Shown piece by piece: positions 20,415-33,785 of a DNA stretch of 64,000 nucleotides (positions within the stretch are counted from its first letter, which is position 1; each line of letters starts with the position of its first letter). The notes under the pieces are model-generated. The model did not search any database and was not told the origin of the DNA. It saw only the letters and a program-made list of their open reading frames with translations. Source of the stretch: Pterobdella sp. o SKG-2022 (Eukaryota > Annelida > Clitellata > Hirudinida > Piscicolidae); contig OZ038322.1 in NCBI GenBank assembly GCA_964035795.1, positions 17,097,447-17,161,446 on the forward strand. Reading direction: 5' to 3'. Position numbers and translations under genes: made by a program.

Positions 20415-23400
20415 TACCAACTTTGTAATTTGCATTCTCGATATAATCAACCTATATTTTCTATCGAAACATACCCAGTTCAGACAATCATTAGTATACG
20501 GATAAAAGTTTGATTTGAGACCAAGTTAATAGACAAGTGGTGTGTCTAACAACCACAATGCAAGTTTTAATTAGTTAAATAAAGTTGAAAGTGTGATTTT
20601 GAGTATATTGCTAATACTGAGCATGGTGAAGCCGGGTTAGTTTGGTAAAAAAAATAGTTTTCATCAGTAAATTGTCTATCCAGGGTTTTGCATAAAATAA
20701 GATGCATAATTGATCATATTCTCCAATGAAATAAACAAAGCTGAAAAAGTTTTATCTGTCAAAGGAATATTTACATAAGTGAAAGTTGTTTAAAGTTTTG
20801 AGTTTATGGTTTTAAGATTGTTCTTAGTTAAATATTGCTTAGTGAACGTTACATTGGTTTCATAAAGAATTAAACAGACAGTATATACAATAAATTTAAA
20901 ACAAAAACCTGCTTTTGCCTTGTGGATATCTAAAGGATATACCATTCTGAAGTAAAACTTAATTTTATATGCCTTTTATGTCATACAAGTTGCTTTTTAA
21001 TAGTTGAAAGTTGAGTTCCTAATCAAATATTTAATGTTTCGGTTTTATTTAGGGTATAAACCCATTAATTCTTGAATAGTTTCAAACAAGCTTTGAGTTA
21101 TAAAGATTGTAATATAATAGTCAATAAAGCATTAAATGAAACATTTTACACTTTAAAAATAACTTCAATACACGATTTAATTAATTATTTCAGGTTCTGA
21201 CATTTTTTTAAACCGTTCAGTCTTGTTTCGTAGCATGAAAGAGCTGCCAAAGGTCTGCCTTATATCAATTAACAAAAATAGAACTTGTAACATGAATCTT
21301 AAAGTTTTTTATAAAAAGCTATTTCAAAATTTAAAGCTTTTTGCAGTTTCAAATATAGATTTCATACAGAACGTATTTAGTTTCGCCATTATATGTTTCA
21401 ATCTTAACCGTGTTATAATTTATAAGTGTTTAGTAGGAATAAATCACTGTAGAAATTAAACAAAAGAAAGTTATGCAAATCTTTCAATTTTAATACCAGA
21501 ATAAACTAACTATATTTCTAAAAAAAACAATGTTAGTTTAAAAAAGATGAAATAACAATATATTCTAACAAATGATAATCAATATTCAAATAAAGCTTAT
21601 TTATAGTATGAAGCATAATACAAGCAAAAAATATCAACCTTAATGTTATTCCAATTAAAATACTACTCTTAATAGCGCTTGATTGTAGATTTATATTGCA
21701 GATATTACACTAACTTTATCTATTTCTGTGCACATTTCATCAAAAATCGATAACTTATGATACAACTAATGAGAAGGCCAACTTGGTTTACTCATCTCAC
21801 AGACTATACTAAAAAATACTCATTAGTTTTTAAACGTAAGTCTAGTTGTTCAAAAATAGCTTAAAAAAGGCCTAAATATTGTGTTACTAATGAAACTAAG
21901 CCCAAAAATATAAAAGGGTACGTTGCAAACAAGCATGTAAAAAACAGACTACCTTATAAGACGGAAAAGTAATAAAGATATAAATTACTTAAAATTTATG
22001 AATGAAACGGCTTAAGAACTTAAATGCTTTGAATGAAAGACGATTGAATTGTCACTAAGACAAAAGTTTAAACTGTATAACTGCATTGTACGTGAGTAAG
22101 AAGAATATTGATCTCACAAAGAGTTTAAATACTATCAATGGCCATTTATAAATTATATAATAGGGCTTCACAATATAATCATAACGCATTATTTTTATAT
22201 AACATTAATCTAGTTGGGACCTCACACAGTTATGTTCGATATGCTTTATTTGCTAGCTTGTTTTAAATTATGTATTAATGTTTATTTAAATATATTATCG
22301 TGGCGTTACTTTTGTTTGTTAAAGTCGTATAATGTCAGATTTTAGCCAAAAATCATAGAAGTTATATTTAATCAAGTGTATGGTGAATTCAGACAGAATA
22401 AAAACCAACAAAAGCTATTTTTCATTGCCTTCAAACTCATCATAAGATAAACAACCGAAAAAGATTTTATTATTTAAAAGATTTAATACCAACTCTAAAC
22501 ATGTTTTTAAAATGATCGAACAGCTTAAAAAATATTATGATTAAATAATGTGTTTTTTATCATTTGAAACTCTGCATGTAATAAATGATTCTAAATGTCT
22601 GGCAATCGAATGATTTCTTTAGAGAATGAGTTTAAAGGATGACTAATGAAGATTTTTAGTGCTAAAAATAAATTTATTAAAAAATTTGAAAAAATAAATT
22701 TAAAATACTTGATAAAGGAAAGAGTATAAAAAAAGTTTAAAAATCATCAATGAATGTGTGTGGGAACATAGTAACTTTGGGCAACATCAATGCCTTTACG
22801 TAATTTGCATGAGATTCTGCGCGTAAACAGATTTCTTCAACGTCTCGTTTATCTACTAGTAATTTATCAATCACTTCTGTTTTGACCTTTGAAATGATAG
22901 GTTTTGACTAGAATTAATCAATAACACCTTAGAGAAATGGAAAGAAACCATGTTTTTTCATAAAGTCCGGAGTCATCACTTCAGCTAATCGGATGATAAG
23001 GTAGCTGGTTTTATTCTGAGACGCTTGTGTTTTAACGTCAATTTTTTATTCAAGTGAAGTCTATTCGTTTTCTTTTGTATCATCAGAGAAAAAAATTATT
23101 GCAGGAAATTTTATATACATACAAAAGTATACAGACGAGAAGGTGAATTTTATATATTATTTACTGCCGATATTAAAGAAGCATTTGTCGATGGTTGAAC
23201 AATCATATATTTTTTTACTTTTCATCTTTGAATCAGAATATGCGTAGTTTAGAGTATTGGTTTGAATTATAAGCTACATCTTGAACCTAACTTTCATTAA
23301 AAATAAAATCACCATTCACTTTTGAACTATTTTATGAATATTTTTCGGACCAAAACCAATTTAGAACAAGTTTCTCTCAAGTAATGATTCTCTTATCATA

Positions 23401-25402
23401 TTTTATCATATATAAATTTAAAGAAAATTTGAACCAGAAAATGAATGCACTAAATTTATAAATCATGATCCATTGCCCAATCTACGATGAATAACAAAAT
23501 AGCAAAGGTGTTGTATATTTCTGTTTATAAATTCAATTCAAACTCTCTGATACGCCGGCTTGTAAGTGTTTTTAAACATATCTTCAGTTTTATCTCAAAT
23601 GAATGTGTCTAAAATCATCATTGATTTAAAGTCTTATCATTAAAAATAATCTATTAATGAATTGTATGTTTTAAAAAACAGTTTTTGTTTTATTAGAAAC
23701 CAAACCACAAGATTACCTACTCAGTCGGCAAAACTGTTTTGAGTTTTCGGCATGATAATTTTTATGGGTTTTTTTTTCTTTGTTTTTATAGGTTCAGTTA
23801 AAATATCTAATAGAAATAATAAAAGTGTCTATATCAATTTTCTTTGAAAGCGTTCATCAGATAAAATATTGTAAGCTGGTTTGTGTGAACCGTTGAATTT
23901 TTTTTTTTTATTTTCGTCTGCAACTATGATTTTTATCACTTTCTTGTTCATATCAGAACCTCAGTTTTGTTTCAGGCTACATCATGTTGATATGTTTAAT
24001 AAAATTTTTATTTATACCCTTCATATTGATTAAGCAGTATTTCAACTTGAAGTTGAAAACAGCGAACGTTTGCATATAATGTTCATGAAATTTTTATAAG
24101 GGTTGATAGATTTACGAAAATTTGAAGGTTTGGGTATCACGCATAAATGAAACACACAAAAGTATACCAGGCTCACTGTTTTCAATTAATAAATTTTAAT
24201 GTAAATTTCATACTACTAATTTCAATATAATTCTTGATACAACTATTCATTGATAAAGATCTATCGGAAGTTTAGCAATGTCACGCCGCTTATAAACGGC
24301 TTCTTATAGATTATAATTATCAAACTTCATCAGTTCAAGTCATTCATTCAGTTAAAGATTTATAGCTTTAAACCGTTTTTTCGATTAATTCTGGAACACA
24401 ATTTTACCAGATTTTGATAACCAAGGTATGATTTCCTATGATATAGAAGTGTGTTTAAGTATGTAAGCTATTTCCTACTCTTTGAGAACTAATGCTTTAT
24501 TTTTACTGCATAAGTTCACCACATAAACCATGATTAGGCTTTTTATAATTACCTTAATGAAATAATTGTCTAATTAATTATCTCTTTTCGCGTGATTTAT
24601 GAATAACTTTTTTGTGTTTTAACACTCATTATTAATTAGTCTCAATAATGGTTTTGACGAAAAAAGTGTCCAATCTGCATTATATTGCGGTAAGGCTATA
24701 CCTGGTAAAAATAATTTTTTTCAATCTTAATATATGTATATATAGTAAAATTTTGGGTGCAAAAATTGAAAATAAATTTGAAAAGATTTTTTTTTCAGTT
24801 TGAAAAAGTTTTTTTAGCCTCATTAGTATATCATCATTTTGTTTCAAAGTGTAACTGCTATGAGAAAAAAACAAAAATCAGACAGACTTTTCAGTTTAAA
24901 TTATTCTAATAAAAACCCATTCATTTTATTGAGAAAAATAAGTATTTCAGTTGAAAATTATTGTTATTTAGAAAAATAAGATCAAAATTTTCTCAAAAAT
25001 TTTCGGCTAAAATCTCAAAACACATAAACTAAAAAAATAAAAATTCACAAAAACGAATAAAAATAATTCCTTATTTCATACATGATATTGTTAATCTGAA
25101 AAAGTTTGCCATGATTTAAGTTAGTGGCAAGTGAAAAAAACTGATATATACATAAATACTACCTGGCTGCAAAATAAATCTTATTTTTAAGTACACAACG
25201 CTTTCATTATTTGCAAGAGTTAACTTTTGTATTTAAAAACAACGTAAAGTAGATAGATTGAGATAAAATAGTTGTAGAAAATTAGTTGCATTTGATAGAG
25301 GCCATATGTAAATGCATGCATTAAAACTAACGATACAATATTAATCTCATTGATTATTTGACAGCTTCATCATTATCCATAAGGCCCTTAAAAGTTTCAT
25401 GG

Positions 25403-28400
25403 ATGAGGCTCCTGCACCTTCATGTTACAGGCTGTTTGTTAGTCTTCATACTCATTCTGCAGCTATCATCAACAAGATTACTGCCAAAAAAATCACTCAC
25501 AAACGATACTTATTTGCAAGATCTTTACAAAGACATTCATTTCATAAATCAGACTCAACAAATCAGCAATTCTATAACCAGCAAAATTTTTGCAAACCAA
25601 GAAAAACTGAATCGAAATCAATCGACCAACCAAGCACCTGGTCTAAGTCCCACATTTGTCCGCAAACAGTCGCACCAACATCTCACCAACAGTTTATCCA
25701 CAGACAAATTAGTTTTGTTCAAACATCATTTTTTCAAAATTTTGAATCCATCTACCACCATCTCTTCTCAAAAAACCAAAAAAAAATTTCATCCCAAACG
25801 AGACCACATAACGCCATTTTTACAAAGGTTGAAATGGAGTTTCAAGAAAGAAGGCAAACGCTTCTTAAAAACACGCAGAAAACTTCCTCGTCGGTTCCCC
25901 TTCTTAAAAAATGTAACAAAGTTTTATTTAAAAATACTTTCTTTTTCAATTTCAAAAAAACCACTAGACGGTTCCGTCAAAAAAAACATTTTTTCGAAAA
26001 TTTCTTCAGACACAGAGACAAAAAATTTGAATTTTCTCCCATCTATAATCAAAACAATATCTTTTTCAAACTTTTCTTCACAGAGTTATTTTTCAAAAAT
26101 TTTCTCCAACACATCAAAACTCTCACTTGTTTCCTCCACCAGGCACAAATCCTCCGTTGCCTCCAAAAAAAATTTTTTTCAAACCGGTTATTATCTAACT
26201 TCTCCTGTAGCTGACATTAGCTTGAACAAAACTAACAAATCAAATAGGAGAATTAACAAAACCAATTTATTTAAAATAACTAGAAAGCTATTAAAATACA
26301 ACAGTTCTGAGTATGCACAAAGCTTTCCGGAAAACAATCTTTATTTTTCTTTATTAAATTTTTCACGAAAAGATGCCTTAATAAAAAAACCAAAAAAGAT
26401 CAGCAATAATAATAACATACTAAAGCTAGATAAGAAATCAACGTTGATTAAAGATAGTAAGTATTCCAAGAATGTGTCTCCACTACAGCCTTCATCCCTG
26501 TCTTCGACCCCACCCCCAACAATAAAACCTTCAAACATCCCATCTTTTCCCTCAAAGCCAGAATTTGATTCTCACAACTCAACAGAGGAACAAAGATTGA
26601 AAAGGTCTCTATTACAAAATCCCCTAATGAAGAAAATCAGAAAAAAAAGAAACTTTTCGAAAAGAGATTTGAGCATATTTCGCAACGATTACGAACGAAG
26701 AGCCAGATTGCATAATCCTTTGTCAGCATCCTTTTTAAGCGTGAGTTGCCTTTATTCATCAATGCTCGACATGTTTAAAATAGTTCCCAGAACAATTCTG
26801 ATTATTTGCTATTTTTAAGTTACTTATCAAGGATTTTTATATTTAAAAAAATTAATTAAAATTTAGATTTCAGGAATACATTTATTTTTTTCCTTCAACC
26901 CTTTTAATTGCTTCGTTTTTAGTTTACTCCAATAAATCTTTACTATAAAATTTTAATCTTTAATTCAATATATTGTAAATCTGAAAAAATATATTAAAAA
27001 ATTTAGATAGCTTATTTTTAATTAGATTAAGAATGAACTTATAAAAACAAGGGGTGTCAAGGTCATAAATGGTAAGAGTACTGTTGAATAATAAACAACA
27101 ATTTTGGACTTGTGTTTTTCCATAGGACTTGCGATTATTAGACGATTGAAAAAGTGGATGATTTGGGTAATGATGATAGGCTGTCAGTCAAAATCATGTT
27201 TAATATAGCATTTCAAAATTTTATTGACAGCAGATTGTTTCATTTGCTGGCTTAAAAAATTAGTTCAACTACTACTTTTACATACATCTAAAAGACGATA
27301 ATAGTGTACATGAACCAAAAGAATTTATGGCTTTTCAAGTGAAAATTTAAAACTATTTTTGCTTTTAGGTACTTATACAAAAATTACAAGTGTGCAAGTT
27401 TCAAAGTTTCTCCGTTAACCACTTGAGCAACTTGTTATTTCAACCTGTTGTATGCTTTCATAGTAACTACTAATTTTTCCAAAACCTTCAAGTGAAATAA
27501 GTTCTTTTTTATTACGCCGTTAATAGCGTTTCCAAATATAGTTTAGCATTTTAATCATTCTGTTTATATTTTTTCTCTGACGATTTTAGTATCAATACGA
27601 AACGAAACAAAACGAATTAGTTACATCATATAATTTAGGATAAACACTTAAAAGATTAAAAGCTGCTAGCACTAACGTTTTTACTTCAATGCTTCATATA
27701 TGCTCTCAAAAGTGTTTTACTCCACTCATAAACATCTTTTGCTTACATAGTGGTTTCATAACACGCACCTACCCAACCGCTCGTCGTTGTTTTTAAAAAA
27801 ATTTTTGTTTAGAAGTAGCTGTTAGAAATTAAGAAGTTATGATTCTTTTTATTATCATGAAAAAACATAATCTATTACTTTATGCAAACCATCATTTTAT
27901 AGAGCCTTTTGCAACAATGAGCATTTTATCCTTATCTTACTTATCGAGGGAATGAGAAAGTTAAGTGAAAATAATTCATATAAACTTGTTTTAAAAAACT
28001 AATTTCTTATTTACACTATAAATGATTGTTGGTTTTCATTTTTATACCATCTTTATCGTGTTTTGTTCCAATTGGTTACTATTTAAAATTAATTTTGAAA
28101 CTAAAATAGAATTTGCAATGGTTTGATGGTATTTATTTTTTTCTTTTTCCTTTCATATCATGTAACTTTTTAGTGATTAACATTTTCCCAATGGAAAGTC
28201 TAAGCACCTTTTAGAGAACATAAATGTTTCTTTTATTGAAGAGAGTTAATGGTTTGGCTAAAAAATTGAAAGTTGAAAAGCATTAAAAGAATACTGAAGT
28301 TTAAAAAAATATAAATGGTTTTCAGAGAATTTTTAAGATTAATAATGGTTAAACGCAAAAATTATTGATTCACACATCAATATGTTTAGTTGGATTAAAA

Positions 28401-31400
28401 ATTTTTTTGAATTCTTCAATAGAATTTTAGTTCAAAATGTGAATATTCTAACCATCTTAAATATTTCTTAATATTTCAGGTAGATGATGATGGTAAGATC
28501 GTTAGCGACCCCTATCTCAATTCAACCTGTCAGTGAAGTTTTTGCACTTCATTATTTATTTAATTCATTTAAGAAACTTTTGTTCATTTTCAAAATTTTT
28601 TTTAAAACGTTGTTAGTTTGATCATACCAAAGAAGTTTTTATATTGATACTCAAAAATAGATGGTAGCTCTCTAAAAAGTTTTGCCTGTTTATGCTTTAT
28701 TTCCCATGATTTCAAGCTATAAATCAAAACAAATACATGATTTTGCAATGATGAATAAAATTAATTATTTTACTTTTTATTTGAAAACTATTTGGAAAAA
28801 TGATTCAAATAAGATAAAATAATCAGATGGGAAATAATGACTAAGATGAAACATATGACAAATTACTTCATCAAAACGAACTAAAATTGCTGGGAATGGT
28901 ACTGATAGAAAAAAAAAACTATTTATAGAGTGGTGAAATTGTGAAGCAACATATGTTTATTTGGATCGGTGGTAGTCATGTTTTAATATAACTAACAATT
29001 TTTTCCTAGTCAGTGTTTTTCATAATATTTATTCTAAAGGTTAAAATACATCTTAATTGAGTTTTGATTACTTTCTATAACTTGGTTGTTTTTATAAAAA
29101 AATAATAAAAACACAAATGTCTAATTTTTAAAGAATTTTTTGCAATATGAAATTCGTCTGCATTGTAAGATAAGAAAATTAAATCAATCTTTGGATATTG
29201 CCTTTGATTTTGATCAAGGGACCAACTTACTGGGTAAAAATTCAAAATATTTCACATGTGAATTATTATGGGATCAAAGGATTTTACTCGAATAAAGTTT
29301 ATTGAAATCTTTATTATCCTTAGCTTTATAAATGAAAAACTTCTAACCATTTCTTATTCATTCAAGAATGTCTGATAAAAAACTCTATGTAACTTTTCTA
29401 TATTTGATTGTTATATAATTCACATTCAGTTTAGATCATATTTCTTTTGAAAATAGAAAACAAAGAAAATGAAATTCCATTATTTGGATATTGTTCAAAC
29501 AATAGTTAAAAATTGATTCACAAATTCTAAACGAGCCAAACGTAGCCAAGAAATTCTGCATGTTGACGTCACTATAATCAAATTAGTTGCCGTATTATTG
29601 TGGCTTGAATAATTTAATCGCACTTCATTATTCTAAAGTATATCGTAAAATATCTTAATTATAATGTATCGTTTTAATTTTTTTTGCATCGCAATGTACA
29701 ACCTCACAAACCCATCAGCGGTGATAGAGCTGATAATATGGTGTGTTCTCCCCCAATCACCCCTCCATCCCTGTTCCAGGCCTAACTACAATGTAGTCCT
29801 ATTGAGATTTGTCGATACTGGTTTATTCCTGTGTACGGATCGCTTTGCTCAACTTTATACTTTCAAATCGGTACGTTGTTTCGTGGCTTGGTTTTATGTA
29901 GATTTGACGTTGTAGTTTTCTCTCAAGTTATTTTATTGCTTGAGCGTTCTTGAAAATAGTATCCATACATTATTGCATTATTATATCTATTTATTATAGA
30001 ATTGAACTCTTTATTAGGAAATTAATGAAAAGTTAGTTGCTTTATATGTTTTTTATTAGTGAATGAATACTTAGACCAATATCAACACTTCTCGATACAA
30101 CATTTTGTCAAATCAAACTTCAAAATTATTGATTACTAATTTTATCGTTTTTGAACTGTTCATAAACATTTTGTTTTAGTTGGAACTGAAAAACCTGGAA
30201 GAGTGTGCTTTTAAGCACGGCACAGTCTTCAACAGTTACGACGTCTACTACAGCTGGAAATACCCTCGCAGAAAGTTGAATAGACACAGATTAAATAATG
30301 CAATGAATCAAAATAGAAAATTTAAAAACAGAATTTTTAAAAACAATAAAGTTCAAAGAAAGTTTGGTAAAATTAACAAAGTAAAGAATGGACCATACAC
30401 TAGTTCTAACTCTTCGTTGAATAATCAGATTATGAAAAAGCAAAATTTTAAAAACAATACATTAATTATTCATTATATAAACGACACTAAAATAAATTCA
30501 AAAAAAGATAATTTTCATTTAAAAAATGATACAACAGTTAACACTCAACATTTAAACTTCCACAACCATCTTCCCTTCAACCGATCTCAAAAAAACCCTC
30601 CCCATTATATCAATCAAAACTCCTCACGCCACCATAAATATAGATTTTCTCAGCATCATTTGTGGACACATCAAAACGACCAGCAGAAGAGCCACCAAAG
30701 CCACCATCACAATCACCACACACACAAGCGACCAGCACATGTTGATAACATAGTTGTGCCTCATTACAGAAGGCGTACTCACCACCACTCCAGCCAACTT
30801 CAACCCACAGCCAATACACAGCCATCTACAATAGCCTTAACTTCTTCTAGTAGTTACTTTATTTTTATATTTGCTTATTTGATATTTTTTGTTCATACTC
30901 ATGTCCATAATAAAACTTGAAAATAACTAATTGTCAATATAAACTTATTCAGGTGTGCCCAAAGTTACTATAGAACCTAAAAATATCGATTTAAAAGCAA
31001 GTGGTGTAACCTTCATTTCTACTCTCAAAAACAATGGCAAAGATACTGAAGATAAATATAACATAACTAGGAATGAAAGTGATAAACATTCAACATTAGG
31101 GATTCCTTCAAGGTACAGCACGCCAAAACCACCACACCATTTTGAAACCAGTGATCCTACAAAAAATTTTGTAAATAATGAACGTGAAGATAATAAGCCA
31201 GTAGAAAATTCTTTCCCTTTTTTAAAATTAACCGTTTTAGATAATGATGATGAGAGTCATAACGATGAGCCTAGTAGAACTGACGAAAATTATGAGGCAA
31301 AAAAGTTTAACGAGTTTGATGAAATTGATTCAAATAAACATCAAAAAAAGAAATATTTGCAAAAAAATAAAATTAGTTATTTGAAAAATAATATAGAATA

Positions 31401-33785
31401 TGATTATAATTCAAATGACAATGAATTAAACAAAGAAAAGAATTTCGATGGGAAAGAAAATCCTTTTAGCATTTTATATCCAATTTCAAATGAATCTCTA
31501 GCTGTTGATAATAAAACAAACTTGATTAAAAACAATCAAACAAAAAATAACCTTGTAAATAAAACCGAAAGTATAAACAGTATTAAAGACAATACAAACT
31601 CTGGTGTTTCAGAAAGTGCTATTGAATCATTTGGGAACCGTGCATCACAACCTATCCATACATCATTACCATTCACATCATCTTTTTCTTTATCGGCCAT
31701 CTTAATTTCATATTCGAGTAAAATTTTAAACTTTTTAGGTTTGAGAAGTAGTGAAAGTAAGCATGCTGTTCGAAAAAATAACACTAAAACGTTATCTTCA
31801 ACTAGTAACATCTTTTTTACAAACCAGACAAGTGAAGTAAGATCCGTAGTTGCTTCTAGTTTTAAACAGTATTACGATTCAGATGATAAAACCTCTGTAA
31901 AAAATTTTTCTGAAAAAAATTCAATCTTATATGAACATCTTCAAACACCACTATCACAAAAGTTGACTCAAAACTCAACTTTCCATCGTGAAAATGCCAA
32001 TACAACCACACAATTATCAAATAAACAACATTATTTTAAGCATTTACCAGAACTTGCTGCATATAAAACTGATTATCACAAAAATTCCAATGCTGAGCAT
32101 GTATCTAATGAGGCAGCTCCCCCTAAAGCTCCATCAAAATACTTTCTCAGAACCAACAAAAAGATTCAAGTCCATAAGAAAATGCCCCAAAATAATGATG
32201 AGTTTAAGATTATAAGAAAATATAATTTAACGAATAAAAGCACAGGTTTTAGTGGTCGCCAAACTAAACTTCCACAAAAGGATAGCCTGGTCAATATGAA
32301 ACATCATCATATAAGAAGAAATGCAAATAAAATTTTTTCAAAATTCCACCAAAACGCGATCAGTAAAAGCTATGACATGGATAAACTAAACCACAAAAAT
32401 TCACTGACTAGTTCATCTATTTTATCACCAGAACAACAAAAACAACTGAACTTCATCTTTCAACATCAGGAACAACAAATCAACTCGCAACTCAAACATA
32501 AACGTTCAGCTTCTAAAAAACAAGAAAAAAAAAGGTAGTAATTTAATCTGATAATTATTTTTAAATTTATTTTCTTAAAAAAACTTTAAATTTCATTAAA
32601 TTTTCATGTTTGATTTCAAAACCATTGATAGTTTATATAAAATTGGAATTTTGTACACAACAGAAACATTCTCATGTATTTAAAAAATTAGAAACAATTA
32701 GTTTTTAAGTATTTTAAAATCATCTCATGTTACTTCATGTATAGCCTAAAAATTGACCCAAAAATAGCAGTTAAACGGTACAACGCACGCTACATAATTA
32801 AACTTTTGATGAAAATTGCTCAAAATAGCAAAAAAAACAAAATAATCATCTTTTATTGGCATGGAATTATAGTGTAAAATTCAAACAGTGTTGACATAGA
32901 AAGAAGTTAAACATATGAGCTTGTATAAACACGGGCGTCTAACTGTAATGCTGTTTCACATTTATAGCATTTTTTTACTTTTTACTGGAGTTATTTTATC
33001 AGATTTGTACCAGTTTTTAGGTACATCTAGCTTAATGATATATTAGATTATTTGGGAAAATTTTTTTAAAGATGAAAAGCTTGAAGAATCATTGTATAAA
33101 AAAGAACTTTTTGTTACTAGGTGTGTTATTTTGTATCAATAAAATTTAAAATGGTGTAATAATTTATCTTTCTAAGCCAAGCACTCAGGCCGCTATAAAT
33201 CAAGTGCTTCTTTATATGTTTATCAGTGAAAAAATACTTGGATACTTTTCACCAGAAAATCTAGCCTTATTAAAATGTTAACTTATGTTTAGAAGTCTTA
33301 CTGTATTTGTACATTTTTTCCCAGTTTTTTTCATTAATTCAAAATAAATCATTCTTAAAAAAACTGACACTTGCAGGTGGTATATAGGAATCAATGAGAA
33401 AGGAGAAGTGAAGATTTTCAAAGTGAAAGCATCCCAAGACAATAGAGTACTCTTCATCAAGGGCTGGCTCAACGCCCAAGAACTCCAAGACTTGAAAACA
33501 ACACTGGAAAACAAAACACAAATTAGAGATAGAAACTCACTTTTAAATGCTAAATCATCGCAATTATACCATTCGGAAGTGCAGAACCTTCAAAGGCATT
33601 ACAGGTTCAGACACCGACCAAGCCACAAGAAAAGGCTTTCCAAAGGAACCTCTCCTTCATTACTCAAAACTTCCCGACAAGGCACCAACGTTCTCAAGCG
33701 TAGACGAGTTTTTGCTGATGGGAACAAGCATAAAAACAAAAATTCAAATAATTTATGTAATAGTTTATTGAGGAACAACTGTTAA
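25403..33785 (+). CDS. Fibroblast growth factor with giant loop insertion
   Basis: Six exons: 25403-26740, 28480-28532, 29780-29870, 30180-30849 (or 30852), 30953-32534, 33377-33785; 1380 residues, all phases consistent. A signal peptide is present (CLLVFILILQLSS). The FGF beta-trefoil core is split. Exons 1-4 give VDDDGKIVSDPYL, VVLLRFVDTGLFLCTDRFAQ and EECAFKHGTVFNSYDVYYSW (compare the FGF pattern ECvFkE..Y.vY.S..YPR). Exon 6 gives RWYIGINEKGEVK (compare WYVALNKRGKPK) and then a basic tail. About 400 low-complexity residues precede the core, ending near RLKR (residues 398-401). About 720 His/Asn/Ser/Lys-rich residues (about 527-1245) lie in the loop before RWYIG. Known FGFs are usually 150-300 residues, but some insect FGFs are also long. 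Family assignment is strong; exact exon-4 donor use is less certain. Confidence 0.85.

Larger units (their letters stand above)
17923..25402. other. Long non-coding region
   Basis: About 7.5 kb with no supported exon. It contains one long inverted repeat (18386-18672) and a short (TA)n tract near 20393-20414. Open frames are short and low-complexity. Confidence 0.55.

Noticed and set aside
29664..29779. Extension of FGF exon 3 upstream to 29664
   Set aside because: It lacks an acceptor in the right phase; the acceptor tgttccag at 29778-29779 gives the correct phase and FGF-like residues.
31536..31811. 91-codon minus-strand frame inside FGF exon 5
   Set aside because: Antisense shadow of the 527-codon frame, with hydrophobic composition expected from reverse-complemented Asn/Lys codons.
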